Positions 40,371-52,139 of a stretch of 64,000 nt of DNA are shown one piece after another. The notes under the pieces are model-generated. The model was not told where the DNA came from. It saw nothing but the letters and a program-made list of their open reading frames with translations, and did not search any database. Source of the DNA: Antedon mediterranea (lineage: Eukaryota > Echinodermata > Crinoidea > Comatulida > Antedonidae); the NCBI RefSeq assembly GCF_964355755.1, contig NC_092671.1, positions 67,001-131,000 of the forward strand. Reading direction: 5' to 3'. The position numbers and the translations under genes were made by a program. The stretch's first letter is position 1, and every line of letters starts with the position of its first letter.

Positions 40371-43300
40371 GTAAACTGCAATTTCTTTTTTTTTTTTATT
40401 ATGCTGTGTGAACGAAATTGTTATTTAGAATTGAAACAAAAAAAAAGATTGTTGTACAAGCACTCACATACAACTTACTTACTTAATCTCTTGCGCGTTC
40501 TCTAATTTCTAGCTTGCTCTATTTTACTATTATAAGTTCAATCTCAGCTTCATTGTAATTTCATTCGCCCGCGCTCTGTCTAGTCATTCCAATGTCTCGC
40601 GTATGATTACAATGTACTTCTCTAGCGCTACTACTGTCATTATTGTTAATAATTACTGAATATAATAGTATCATATTAACACTATTTGGCCTAATAGTTA
40701 AACATCCAACAGCTATAATGTGAAAAAATATGATCGTGAGAGGCTTAGGTCACCTTTTTAGGCCATGAAAAATAATAATAAAAACAATACCTCAATCACG
40801 AGAATCTCAACATAAAATATTATAAACTCTTTTACAGCATCGCTTTCCTCATTCACTGCCACTTTTAAATGATCACAACTTTGTAATTTAGTAATGATGT
40901 AACACAACCAGCGAATCCACAAAATATTAAGACAAAAACAAATATAAAAGGCAATGAAAGACCAAACAGGTGCTAAACGTCTATTCTAGTTGGTCAACCC
41001 ACAACAGAGCACACACACAAAAAAAAACATTTTTCAATTAAAGCATCTACAAGAATCAACTAGGCCTACACATATTTAACAAGAGCAAGAGTTGCAATCC
41101 CACAAGGAGTACAAAAAAGATTTGTGATAGAGGTCCCTTTTTTAAATTGGTAGGGCTTAACTTAATAATAAAAAAAGCAAGTGGTAATTTATAATTTATA
41201 ATAATTTATAATGTATATATAGTTCCGTTATAGTCTAGATATTGTCACGAGAGAAAAGTGTGATGAACCCACGAACAAAATGTTTTTAGTTACAGTTTGT
41301 AATCAATATAGTCACAAATATTTAATGGGAATAAAACATGGCACTTTATGGTGTGATTAGTGTAGATTAACTCAATAATCAAGATGTGCAAAATGCATTA
41401 ACTGTACCAGTGGATATGTTAATAACGTCTTATAATGTAGCCGTGTTCTACAACTGGGTATACATTATTGATGTGTAGTCAAGTCCTATGTTTGCAGATT
41501 CTGGTAGGCTATCTTTAGGAGGTTCATTACTGGATGCTCTTGGCAGCCCTATAACGATTTTGAATTTTCTATGTAGACATTTATGCCTATGACATTGTTA
41601 ACGTATTTTTGGTTGATCTTTGGGATTCAACTCATTGCTAGTAGAAAACAGTCTTATTAGAATTAAGCCTACCAGGAAATGTTACTATCTTGTTATACGT
41701 GTCACTTATAATTCCTTGGTAAATTACAAATGTAACATGTTAAATCCTTAATTCTTCAGATTAGACAGACTTCACAAAGACTATTAATGTGTAGAAATTG
41801 AAACATTAATTGAGAAGTACGTACAGATGTCTTATAATGATTGCGATGTATAATTCGTTGGTTTTATTGACACCGAGATTGATAGAAAACACACTTTGCC
41901 AGGTAATTAGAAGACTGTAACACGTCGTATGATATTAGTGTTAGGCCTACTTAATATGCACCCACTCACCGGCGTAGATTAACTTGATTGAGACATTTGT
42001 ACTCTACACTGGTTTGAAATAAACCTAAAGTAATGCACACATCAAATAGATGATCTTAAGAGGAGGCTGACCGCATCCCTAATCTCTATCACATACATTT
42101 GTCTACATATTAATAGCAATATACGTGATTTAATGCATTAATTGATTGCATAACAAGTTTCATTTGTCCTATTCTATCCATATTTTTTGTTAATAAATTT
42201 ACGTTTTTGTATTTAAACTGCCACAGATTTCAGTAAAATATAAACCAATAGTAATAGATAATTAAAAATCTGGATATATTTTAAATTATTCCGCAATAAT
42301 GATGTGACCTAAAAATGTCGTCATTATTTGTACGTGCCTCGAAAACATGCTCTCACTCAATGTTGAGGATTTGAAAGTATCATATAGGCCATCTACTATT
42401 ATTTTTTGTTCTGGTTAAAAGACAAACTAAGCTTAGTAATTTCTATTTCTTTCTTCTTAATTAAGTTAATCGATGTCTTATGTTTGTATAAAAGGCTATT
42501 CTCCATGTTCAAAGCTAGGCTCATTTCCTTCTCAAGCATTCCATCTGTGCATGCTGGTAGTTCTATTGTATCACTTGTTCAAGGAAGAGTGAGTGAATCT
42601 ATTTTCGTCAAAATTTGCCTTTAAAATAAGTAGTTAACGTTGTTTGGTGTTCCCTAAATTTCACTTCTCAATAGAATTGATAATAATATTTCCTTTCTTA
42701 AATTAAATTCTAGCAGATCTATCATTACATATTAAAGTTCACTGAATACGACAGACTCCGCATACAGCACAGTTTTCATAACATTTCATCACTCATGTTT
42801 TCATATATTAAAGAGTTACCAAATTAAAACACAAAGTAATCGTTATAACTATCTAAAGAGATTTTTATTAATCTGGTTCCGGGATTTTTCTGATTTATGT
42901 CGTGATAAAGAGATAGAACGAAATTACAGAAGAATCACAGTTAAGCGATGTTCAACGCGATTGGAATAGTATTGAACCTGACTTGCCTCAGGAGACACTG
43001 ATGATGATATGGACTAAAGGCTATTATAGTAATCATAGGAAAATAAACTCAAGCGAAACTCGGTCACAAAATCAAGAGTTTGCGCTAAACATATTTTAGG
43101 TGTTTTTTTTATATGTAATTTGTCCAGTTTGAGAACATTATAAGGTACGAGTTTTGTTACGTAAAAACTAACTTTTGTCAACTTAGTGCATCTTATTATT
43201 CAATGTGGATTGTTTGTATTTAGCCTCTCTTTATCCCAGATGTCTGAACATTATCTATTTAAAACTTAATTGTATGGGATTGCAAAAAATATAGGTTTGA

Positions 43301-43610
43301 AGATATTAATAACATACTAGCTAAATATAATTATTTATGAATTTAAATGTATGTTTATTATAGCTTGTAAATTTTAATTGTTCCAAGAGGTTCATTTAAT
43401 GGTGAGATTATTCATGCTTATGATTAACAGTATACTTATAATAACCATTGCATTTGATACATCCATTATTTCAATTGATTGTAATGTCGTTTGAAATCTT
43501 AAAAGATAGACATATGGAGGGAACATACTCACGGAACACTCTCACAAAACGAGAAACTCACTGGAACCATTACAATCCATAGTAGAAACCAACGCAGACA
43601 AAGTAGATAA
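40371..43610. other. Gene-free AT-rich DNA
   Basis: No recognisable exon, array or transposon. A 72-codon frame at 42406-42624 lacks family features. Confidence 0.35.
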
Positions 43611-43614
43611 CCTC

Positions 43615-45000
43615 CTGTATGGTATCGACACTATAAATGGATAAGCTCTGTTATAGTATCGACACTATAAATGGATAAGCTCTGTTATAGTATCGACACT
43701 TGGAAGAAACTCAAATGGATAAGCTCTGTTATGGTATCGACACTTGGAAGAAACTCAAACTGGATAAACTCTGTTATGGTATCGACACTTGGAAGAAACT
43801 CAAACTGGATAAGCTCTGTTATGGTATCGACACTTGGAAATAACTATAAATGGATAAGCTCTGTTATGGTATCGATACTTGGAAGAAACTCACTGGAATT
43901 ACAATTTATAGTAGAAACTAATATAGACAAAATAGATAAGCTCCTTTTATAGTATCGACACTAATTGGAAGAAACTCAAATGGATAAGCTCCTTTTATGG
44001 TATCGACACTAATTGGAAGAAACTCAAATGGATAAGCTCTGTTATGGTATCGACACGTGGAAATAACTACAAATGGATAACCTCCTGTTATGGTATCGAC
44101 ACTTGGAAGACACTACAAATGGATAAGCTCTGTTATGGTATCGACACTTGGAAATAACTATAAATGGATAAGCTCTGTTATGGTATCGACACTTGGAAAT
44201 AACTACAAATGGATAAGCTCTGTTATGGTATCGACACTTGGAAATAACTACAAATCGATCAGCTCCTTTTATGGTATCGGCACTTGGAAATAACTATAAA
44301 TGGATAACCTCTGTTATGGTATCGACACTTGGAAATAACTATAAATGGATAAGCTCTGTTATGGTATCGATACTTGGAAGAAACTCACTGGAATTACAAT
44401 TTATAGTAGAAACTAATATAGACAAAATAGATAAGCTTCTTTTATGGTATCGACACTAATTGGAAGAAACTCAAATGGATAAGCTCCTTTTATGGTATCG
44501 ACACTAATTGGAAGAAACTCAAATGGATAAGCTCTGTTATGGTATCGACACGTGGAAATAACTACAAATGGATAACCTCCTGTTATGGTATCGACACTTT
44601 GAAGAAACTACAAATGGATAAGCTCTGTTATGGTATCGACACGTGGAAATAACTACAAATGGATAACCTCCTGTTATGGTATCGACACTTGGAAATAACT
44701 GTAAATATATAAGCTCCTTTTATGGTATCAACACTTGGAAGAAACTCAAATGGATAAGCTCTGTTATGGTATCGACACTAATTGGAAGAAACTCAAATGG
44801 ATAAGCTCTGTTATGGTATCGACACTAATTGGAAGAAACTCAAATGGATAAGCTCCTTTTATGGTATCGACACGTGGAAGAAACTCAAACTGAATAACCT
44901 CCTGTTATGGTATCGGCACTTGCAGGAAACTATAAATGGATAAAAAAAAATAACACAGACAAAATAGATAAGCTTCTTTTATGGTACCGACATTTGAGAG
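43615..45000. repeat. 45-bp minisatellite with an internal 495-bp duplication
   Basis: Unit ctctgttatggtatcgacac + ttggaa.aaactcaaatggataag. The marker cactggaattacaatttatag occurs at 43891 and 44386, 495 bp apart (11 units), with matching neighbours. A 45-bp period keeps one plus-strand frame open across many units (WISSVMVSTLG repeats), which is not evidence of a gene. Confidence 0.93.
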
Positions 45001-45148
45001 AAACTTAAAATGGATAAGCTCTCGTATGGTGTCGACACTTGGAAAAACTCACTGGAACAATTTTAATTTATAGTAGTAACAAAATCCTGATGTTGTATTT
45101 GAAACGAATAAATATAAATGTAATTCTTTTGATTTGCCTCACCAATAG

Positions 45149-45681
45149 TTAAAGATGTATTGTCCCTTTGACCAATTCCAAAAGATTTCGAAAAAAAGTG
45201 GGTCATTTTGAAGTATCATAATAATTATTAACTTTCACCAAAAATTAGTCGAAAAAAAAATAATTTAACTGAAATACAGACGTTTTTGTTCAAAAAATAA
45301 CTTTGACTTCCAGTCAAAGTTTTCGATCAAAACATATCTCATAATGCCACGCGCTTGTTTAGCTACTGTATGCATAATCATAAAACTTCTTCGCGATCTG
45401 TGTGAGAACACCTTCTCAACTGTGACGAGTTGTAAACAATCCTAATTAGCATCATGCAAAATGCATACTCGTGGTTTGAAATCTTTGTTTACTTTCGGTC
45501 ACGATGATTTTCCAGACGAAATGTAATAAAATTAATTTACCTGTTAATTACGTAAACTTGTTTTTTTACTCAAATTTTTGACTTAAAGTGAATAACTTTA
45601 ATATTACTTTGATATGGCCAATTTAAATTTAGAATATTTTGACCTTCATTTTTTGTGTTTCAAGAGACAATACATCTTTAA
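45149..45681. mobile_element. Inverted-repeat element (MITE, ~530 bp)
   Basis: The ends read TTAAAGATGTATTGTC...Y...TTTG at the left and the complement of caagagacaatacatctttaa at the right. If TTAA is taken as target duplication, it would be of piggyBac type; TA is equally possible. No coding sequence inside. Confidence 0.65.
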
Positions 45682-46980
45682 ATCTTTCCCATACTAAATA
45701 GCATGACGTCATTCTATAATTAGTAATTCCGACGTATGTTACTTCATGCAATTTTTCTAGAGTTAAGAAGTTCTAAATAATTGATTTAAGTAAGCAATTA
45801 CAAGAACAGTTTCATATTATGTTGAATATAATATTTTATTGATTTTGTTTGACGATATTAAATTGAAATACGTGCCAGGAATCACTTCTGAATACTTTCA
45901 TATCTTAAACTGATTATAGCAATTTCATATCACCTGTAGATTGCTACAATACTAGTCCGTGCGTATCCAATACATAGTTTAAATTCTTTAACACTAAGCG
46001 CCTTTTTTAACAGTCACTTTTTATTGCCGATATTTTTTATATTTATTTTGTATCTAACTTTGAGTTTTACTTATTTGTCTTGGACGCGAAATAGATTAAA
46101 CTTCACCACATTTTAACACTAAAATTGCACATAATAAAATGTGTCAATAATATACGCCTATTATCAGGTCTTTTCTGCCCATGTGTTATGTTACCAATCT
46201 GCATTCCTCTTTTTTTTTAAATAAAAGTGGGAGGAACAAACACTATTGATTCTACTTATTTTAATTTTACTTAAATGCTTATGCATTTTCATAATATGGA
46301 TAATAAGAATGTCATTATAAAAGAGGAATACGAGTTGTATTGCTCTAGGTACACTCTAAATACTGCTCTTAAATATAAGAATCGGGTAATTAAGTATGAT
46401 ATAGAATTCATTGTGGTACGAATAACTATTCAATTATGCTGAAAACTAAGTATAGATCGCAAAATTTATTTTTGCTGATCGTGCATTTTGCTTTTTTCCC
46501 AAATCAATATTGAACCATTTATTATTTTTACGACACATGGACAACCAATTTTCTCGATGGTTTTTATTTGAATTATGAACATTTTCAGAATTGGTCATTA
46601 ATAATTTGTATTATTGCTACGTACAATACAATTATGTATAATAATCTATAAAAACACGTACACTGTCAAAATGAATTTAATTATACTTGAAATTAGTAGT
46701 CTAATATCTTGCAACAATTCATAACATTTATTAAGAATACATTGTTCAAAGAATTTGATCGATCGATTTGATGATCCTGATAATTTGAACTTAAAGATAT
46801 TATTTTTCTATGATTGCCTTAGTTTTACATTTTCCCAGTACGATTAATACGGAAATGTTGGTTTCTAAAATGCAAAATACAAAAATGCAAAATGCAAAAT
46901 ACTAATGCTACTTTACACATAGTGTTGATATGAGATAAGTAATTCAAATTAATAATTGTAATACTATTGAATATATCCAC
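45682..46980. other. Gene-free AT-rich DNA
   Basis: Nothing recognised on either strand. Confidence 0.4.
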
Positions 46981-47190
46981 GAAAGTCTGGTTTCAACATG
47001 TGATAATTTTCTCTGGGGTTTGCTATCAAAAGTGTATTACATTATATAGAAAACCCATGAGGTTGATTAAAGAGAAGATTGTGGAACAGGTGACAACTCT
47101 TAGATATTTAGATACAATAATAATAGAAGATGGCAGCTCTGAGGCGGAAGTAACGCAAGAACTGGAATTGCAAACATGCATTTAATAAGA
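46981..47190 (+). pseudogene. LINE reverse-transcriptase C-terminal fragment
   Basis: The reading IKEKIVEQVTTLRYLDTIII followed by EDGSSEAEV resembles the segment after the RT palm in RTE/Jockey-type elements (I...VEQV..FKYLG..I..DG). The frame is closed on both sides, so only a decayed piece remains. Confidence 0.5.
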
Positions 47191-47352
47191 AGAAAACAAT
47201 TTGAGTAGAGAGTTGTTGTGATGAACAATGGTTAATGGTTAAGTGAGCATTTAGAGACAGTAAAAGAAAAATAGATGAGAAGTATTATAAGGAAAAAAAC
47301 ATTAGAAAGAAGAAATATAGTAGAATAGTATAAGCATGGAGAAATTAGTTGT

Positions 47353-47570
47353 CCATGGAATAAACTAGTCAAGTAATGAAAGACAAAGAGCTTAATACCG
47401 GGATGGAGTAAACTAGTCAAGTAATGAAAGACAAAGAGCTTAATATCGGGATAAAAGAAATCAAGAAGAGGAAGAAAGCTCCATGGAATAAACTAGTCAA
47501 GTAATGAAAGACAAAGAGCTTAATGCCGGGATAAAAGAAATCAAGAAAAGGAAGAAAGCTCCAAACTCTT
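47353..47570. repeat. Short tandem repeat (aaactagtcaagtaatgaaagac)
   Basis: Three copies of a unit with taaactagtcaagtaatgaa and gacaaagagcttaat, of unequal length. The last two also share gggataaaagaaatcaaga.ag. Confidence 0.8.
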
Positions 47571-47867
47571 TTAATGGGACAACCATTTTTTTCAATTGAA
47601 TTCTACAATTTGTCTATATGCATTTTCAGTTTTCTTTAATGTTTTGCTAACATCTACTATACGGAACCTTACAATTTTCATGTTAGTATGCCTATTATTA
47701 GCCCACATAGATTTGGTATACTTTATGGAATGTTCAATGAACTATACTATTATACACATAAGACAAAAAATGAACTATTATTACTAAATTACTAACATTA
47801 TAAATAAACGTTCGTTCTCCGTACATAATTCGTAATAAATTAAACTTTCATAAAGCTACGTTCATGC

Positions 47868-48058
47868 TATCAAAGAATACTTTTTGGCAGCCACGCTAGG
47901 CCTATACGGCGGTACAGAAATACACGGTAGCCAAATTAAAGGCAGAAATGGGTTAGGTTTAACTCTAACCCTATCAAAGAATACTTGTCAGCAAACACGC
48001 TAGGCTTAAAATACGGCAGTGAAGAAATACACGATAGCCATTAATGAAAGACAGAATG
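47868..48058. repeat. Two-copy tandem duplication
   Basis: atcaaagaatactt...cacgctagg...atacggc...gaaatacac is found at 47868-47948 and again at 47969-48058, moderately diverged. Confidence 0.7.
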
Positions 48059-48453
48059 TAAAAAGATTTCAGTGTTTTTAAAAAGCATCTCTTTAATTTA
48101 GTGCATGCGTTCTTCCATGATGAGAAAGTGATACAGCGATGTTGCTTGATCGCATGTATAGATCCTAACATGCAGGTTATACAAGCCTAAAAGTATATAT
48201 GATGTGATGTGATATATGTTCATACATTAATTTTTTTAGATATTCTTATTTCTCAAAGGATTTGATGTTTGTACGGAAAATGTCAAAATGTATTGCTGTG
48301 GACACGTTTGGTAATATGTTGATATTATTCATTTTTAGTATTATTATTATTCCTGAATTATTTAAAAAGACAGTACAAAAACACATATTACAAGTAGAAA
48401 AAATAAAACAATTCCACACAAACATCAGTCTAATCAATCTAATAAAGATGCGT

Positions 48454-48511
48454 ATGGTCTGTCAGACCAGAGAAGAGTGAAATTACAATTTTACTCTTCC
48501 CTGGTCAGACT
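48454..48511. repeat. Near-perfect hairpin (~26-bp stem)
   Basis: gtcagaccagagaagagtgaaatt is followed after two bases by its near complement aattttactcttccctggtcagac, with about two mismatches. It lies at the end of an AT-rich open frame and is not part of a recognised gene. Confidence 0.8.
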
Positions 48512-49017
48512 AATTATTAGACTTAATCATATTGGCGACAGTTAGCGTCGGAAACTACAGTCTGATATTCTCACCCCGAGGGCGAAGAAAAAAGGCATTT
48601 ACCCTAATTAGTAGGCCTAATATATGTTTTCAATTGAACAGTTTGGATAAGCATGGCAAAATAACCTAAACAAGAATTGAGTTATCAATAATTCTGTCTG
48701 ACTTAATAATTTAGTTTTAACTTAATCTAAAAATTCAGATAAAATAAAAATTAGATTAATAAAGATAAGTTGTATCTTTGTAGAGTAACTTGTCAATATT
48801 AATAACACAATTTTGGATGAGATTTTAATCTGTTGATAATGCTTTTACCACGTGTACATAATAAAATAATAATCACGCTACTATTCCGTCGTAAATAACA
48901 TTAATTATAAGAGTTTTAAAAAAGAGTTCAATTTCAAGCCGTCTGCTTCATGATCGAAACCAATCGATTCATAGATATGCGACGCAGCAGAAGCAGCAGA
49001 GTAGTAATTAAAGATCA

Positions 49018-49540
49018 TGGAACATGGTATTTGATGTATAACGTTTTTTGGCTGATTTGGGTCTGAATATGTTGATTTTATTAGTACGTTTTGATAAAAT
49101 AAATTCTATAAGCGTAAATTATGAATTTTTTATGATTTACATACATCGGAGTTTATATCTCCGAAGTCGAATTTGGAAGCAGGAAATCCAAGGCGATAAA
49201 TCGTGACGTCATAAGATGAACACACTGCACTGCCCTGCTGGTCGTCGCGACGCATCTATTGTATACAAACTGTACTGTATCGGCAAGATGTCAACACGTA
49301 TTGTGTACGATCTCGACAGTTCGGAGTCTGATTTTGAAGAGGAAACTATCCATTATGAATTCGAAATTGATGAAGATGAAGGAGACGACGTTATGGATAC
49401 GCAAGAAAGTGTTATTGAATGCAATTAATTCAACCGTAGGCCTAGGCCTATATGAGAGCCCGATCTCACCGATTCTGAAGGCGAGGCGGACCAACGCGAA
49501 GAACGTCGTGGGGAAATTGACCAGACCAACAATACATGGT
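49018..49540 (+). pseudogene. P2X7-like protein N-terminal exon, paralogue A (frame disrupted)
   Basis: ATG at 49288 starts MSTRIVYDLDSSESDFEEET, an acidic N-terminus shared with the minus-strand copy at 51877. After about 47 codons the frame closes (taa), and a ggcctaggccta insertion follows. The same frame then reopens as DLTDSEGEADQREERRGEID and QTNNT, ending at a possible gt donor (49537) in the phase that the zinc exon of the minus-strand copy requires. No zinc or C-terminal exon of the P2X7 type is found downstream. About 270 bp upstream of the ATG are also partly homologous to the other copy. Confidence 0.5.
49204..49211 (+). promoter_or_regulatory. CRE-like site, paralogue A
   Basis: TGACGTCA followed by taagatgaa, 76 bp before the ATG. 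The same palindrome with the same flank stands upstream of the minus-strand paralogue (51929-51936). This sequence is the classic CREB/ATF binding site; use here is inferred from its conservation in both copies. Confidence 0.45.
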
Positions 49541-50043
49541 CCTAGGCCTAGGTTTACATTTTCAATTACGGACCCAAACTTTGGAATGGTTAGTTACAGT
49601 CAGTTATACGAATGCATTATTATCGTGTTTTTAAACGCAATAAAAAAATTAGTAAAACTGAAGTTGTTGTGTCGATTAACTAAATAAAAGGTAGGCCTTA
49701 GGTAGTACTTCTTTCTAGTATAGTAGAGTAGTAGGCCTAGGTGATTAATTCGGTTTTAAAATCAGCAACACAAAGGGCCTAGGCTAGTAGTACTGTGTTG
49801 AAAGCCCCAGCATAATAGTTCAGGTGGGGAGTTGTTCTGCCCTCATAAAAATATAGCTTGTGCACAAGCTGACTGCAATAATTTGTAAGTTGCATGACAG
49901 ATTGCACTATATTCTCTATTGATTTGAACAAAAATTGAACCATTTGAAATTTGCTTTTGAAAACTCAAATTATAAATTATATAATCTTATTGCACTTTTA
50001 CAAATGATTTTGTTCTTACAGTACCGTATTATTATTTCGCAGG

Positions 50044-50212
50044 GTATGTGGATGACCTCATCTTGGAGGTAATGAGCATTGTTGAAGGGACAGCAGAAGA
50101 TGTTGATGTTGTTGATGCGCCACCCCAACTCTGTTCAGGATTTGAACGCCCCGACAAAGAGACCGCTATTGCCAACCACTTCACAAGATTTCCAAATGTG
50201 AACAACTAAGGC
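50044..50212 (+). CDS. Probable terminal exon, unknown protein
   Basis: After a tttcgcag acceptor the sequence is open for about 55 codons: YVDDLILEVMSIVEGTAEDV, then DVVDAPPQLCSGFERPDKET and a short tail ending FPNVNN and taa at about 50207-50209. An AATAAA lies 19 nt later (50228-50233). Composition and the polyadenylation signal suggest a real last exon, possibly of the transcript starting at 49288. I do not recognise the protein family, and the joining phase to the upstream exon is not settled. Confidence 0.4.
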
Positions 50213-50597
50213 AAAAATTATGCAGTAAATAAATCAGCAGCCAAAAGGTCCACTGATCAACTTCAAATAAGAAGTATAATACATACTCCAAGAAATGAGA
50301 TACATTCCATCATGCTTTTTATTATAAATCATTATTTCGTTTTTTTAGTGAAAGATTAAAAGCCATTTGTTTATGTGGATACAGCACCACAATCCAGAGC
50401 CAACAGTTTTATAAACAAAATAATCACTTGTGTGCATAATTTTTTAATAAATTGTGTCAGAGAAATGTATATTTTATTTCTATATGATCATTTTATTTCT
50501 ATCAGATACAGTGTACAATACTTTCCTTTATGAAGTACAGTAAATAATTGTATGTGGTTAATTGTAATCTCAATACAAGTTGGTGCTAAATGTTTAC

Positions 50598-51877
50598 TCA
50601 ATCCAAAAATCCAGCAAACTGGAAATCATCTTCCATACCTGGTGGTGGGAAGTGGGCTCTTATGCAGGAAACGGCACATGATGGTAAGACTACCCTTAGG
50701 TTTCGGCCCAAAAACCCCCAACACCATCTGGCGAGTTGCCGGTACGCAATATGTCTCAGACGTTTATGTTTTGAGGCTTCAACAGGTGTGTCATACTGTT
50801 GGCGGTAATGCAGCCATGCAATTTCCAACACATGCAAATTCAAACAGGCAGCAGTGAATCCAGGATGTTCAGTGATGCATATGTAGGCTTCTCCGTATTG
50901 TAAATTGTCTGACCTTCCTCCAGCCTATGATTAATAAATAATAGGGCCTACTTCCTGGCAACATCGACATTCGCGATACGTGGGTAGCATCTGGCAATGG
51001 CCACAATCACACCTGTATTATAAAAACAAAAATATTTTGTAATAATAATATTGTAGCGCTCTAGAGCGCTACAATATTCTGAGATGTCACAATTTATAGG
51101 GCGCTATATTAAATATTTTAAAAGTTTTAGTGATTATTAATGATTAATTTAATGTATTGTGTGTGAAATAGGAAAATAAATCTGCATCTTGGCTAGCCTT
51201 AGGGGCGGGTCTATCTATCTAGGCCTACCCTAGGCCTATTTCAAACAACAAAGTGCAAATTTGTTAAATAAAATGGTCAGTCTAATACCGTAATGTACAT
51301 TTTTGCTTTCTACGATTCAATTTAGCCTAATCTTTATTTCGTTAAAAAAATTCAATCTAGGCCGTAGGCTTATAGACGATAGCCGACCGTCGCCGGTGAG
51401 AGGGCTAGCCGCATGAATTGGAGTAAAGTACAGTAGGGCCTAGCCTCTATCTAGGCTAGGCCTAAACTAAGCCACAATACACACACTGGCATGACGGAAG
51501 AATATCGTAGTTATCTACTAGGGAATTGTTAATTATACAATAAAGTTATACATTAATTTTTAATAGAGATAGTACTACTAACCAATTTAATAACTGGGTT
51601 TGAAGTTGAATATTCTCTGCTTGAATTGTAGGTAGGCCTAGGCCTACTAGCTAGGTGACGGTCGCCATCTTCTGATGATGAAGAATCGTCAGAACTACAA
51701 TCGGGCTCGTACATGTACGGCCGAATTAATTTCATCGACATTCCATTCAATATTTCGATTGTTAAACAAAATAGTTTCTCCTTCATTCTCCTCAGTTTCG
51801 CATTCCACTATCAATGTTTCCTCTTCTAATTCCTCTGACGAAGAACTGTCAAAATCATACGCAATACGTGTTGACAT
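50598..51877 (-). CDS. P2X7 cytoplasmic (zinc/ballast) domain protein, paralogue B
   Basis: Two exons are firm on the minus strand. 51012-50952 codes CDCGHCQMLPTYRECRCCQE, the cysteine motif (WCxCGxC...CCxE) of the P2X7 intracellular domain. 50924-50598 codes the rest (108 residues): YICITEHPGF, KRLRHIAYRQLARW, VVLPSCAVSCIRAHFP, ending GFLD. This domain binds zinc and guanine nucleotide in vertebrate P2X7. Invertebrates carry many stand-alone copies without the channel, and no transmembrane P2X part is visible here. A 5' exon at 51877 starts MSTRIAYDFDSSSSEELEEE, but the conserved-looking LIRPYMYEPDC part lies in another frame, and no donor in the needed phase was found. The 5' half is unresolved and may be decayed. 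Confidence 0.7.
51047..51078. repeat. Perfect 32-bp palindrome beside the zinc exon
   Basis: The arms aatattgtagcgctct / agagcgctacaatatt meet without a loop, 35 bp upstream of the 51012 splice acceptor of paralogue B. Confidence 0.9.
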
Positions 51878-51928
51878 CCTAGTTTGTACAGTACAGCTCA
51901 GGCGGGCGAAAAAGTTTCTTCATCTTAT

Positions 51929-51936
51929 GACGTCAC
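51929..51936 (-). promoter_or_regulatory. CRE-like site, paralogue B
   Basis: TGACGTCA with the flank taagatgaag, 51 bp before the minus-strand ATG at 51877; matches the site at 49204-49211. Confidence 0.45.
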
Positions 51937-52139
51937 TATCAGAGGTTACCGGAAAATGCCGAAAAAACCCGAATAGTCGTGAACTGAGAGCAGTTGCGCG
52001 AAATAGCAGAAAACACTTTAATTATGTCATGAAAACTTTTAATTTATTGTCTGTTTAATATCCATCAAGGAGAACAACTATAATACTACTATTTTACATA
52101 AACATCAAATACCATGTTCCATGATCTTTAAGGTGCATC

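Noticed and set aside
43671-44459. Repetitive plus-strand frames (WISSVMVSTLG units)
   Set aside because: By-product of the 45-bp period; frames break wherever a unit has an indel.
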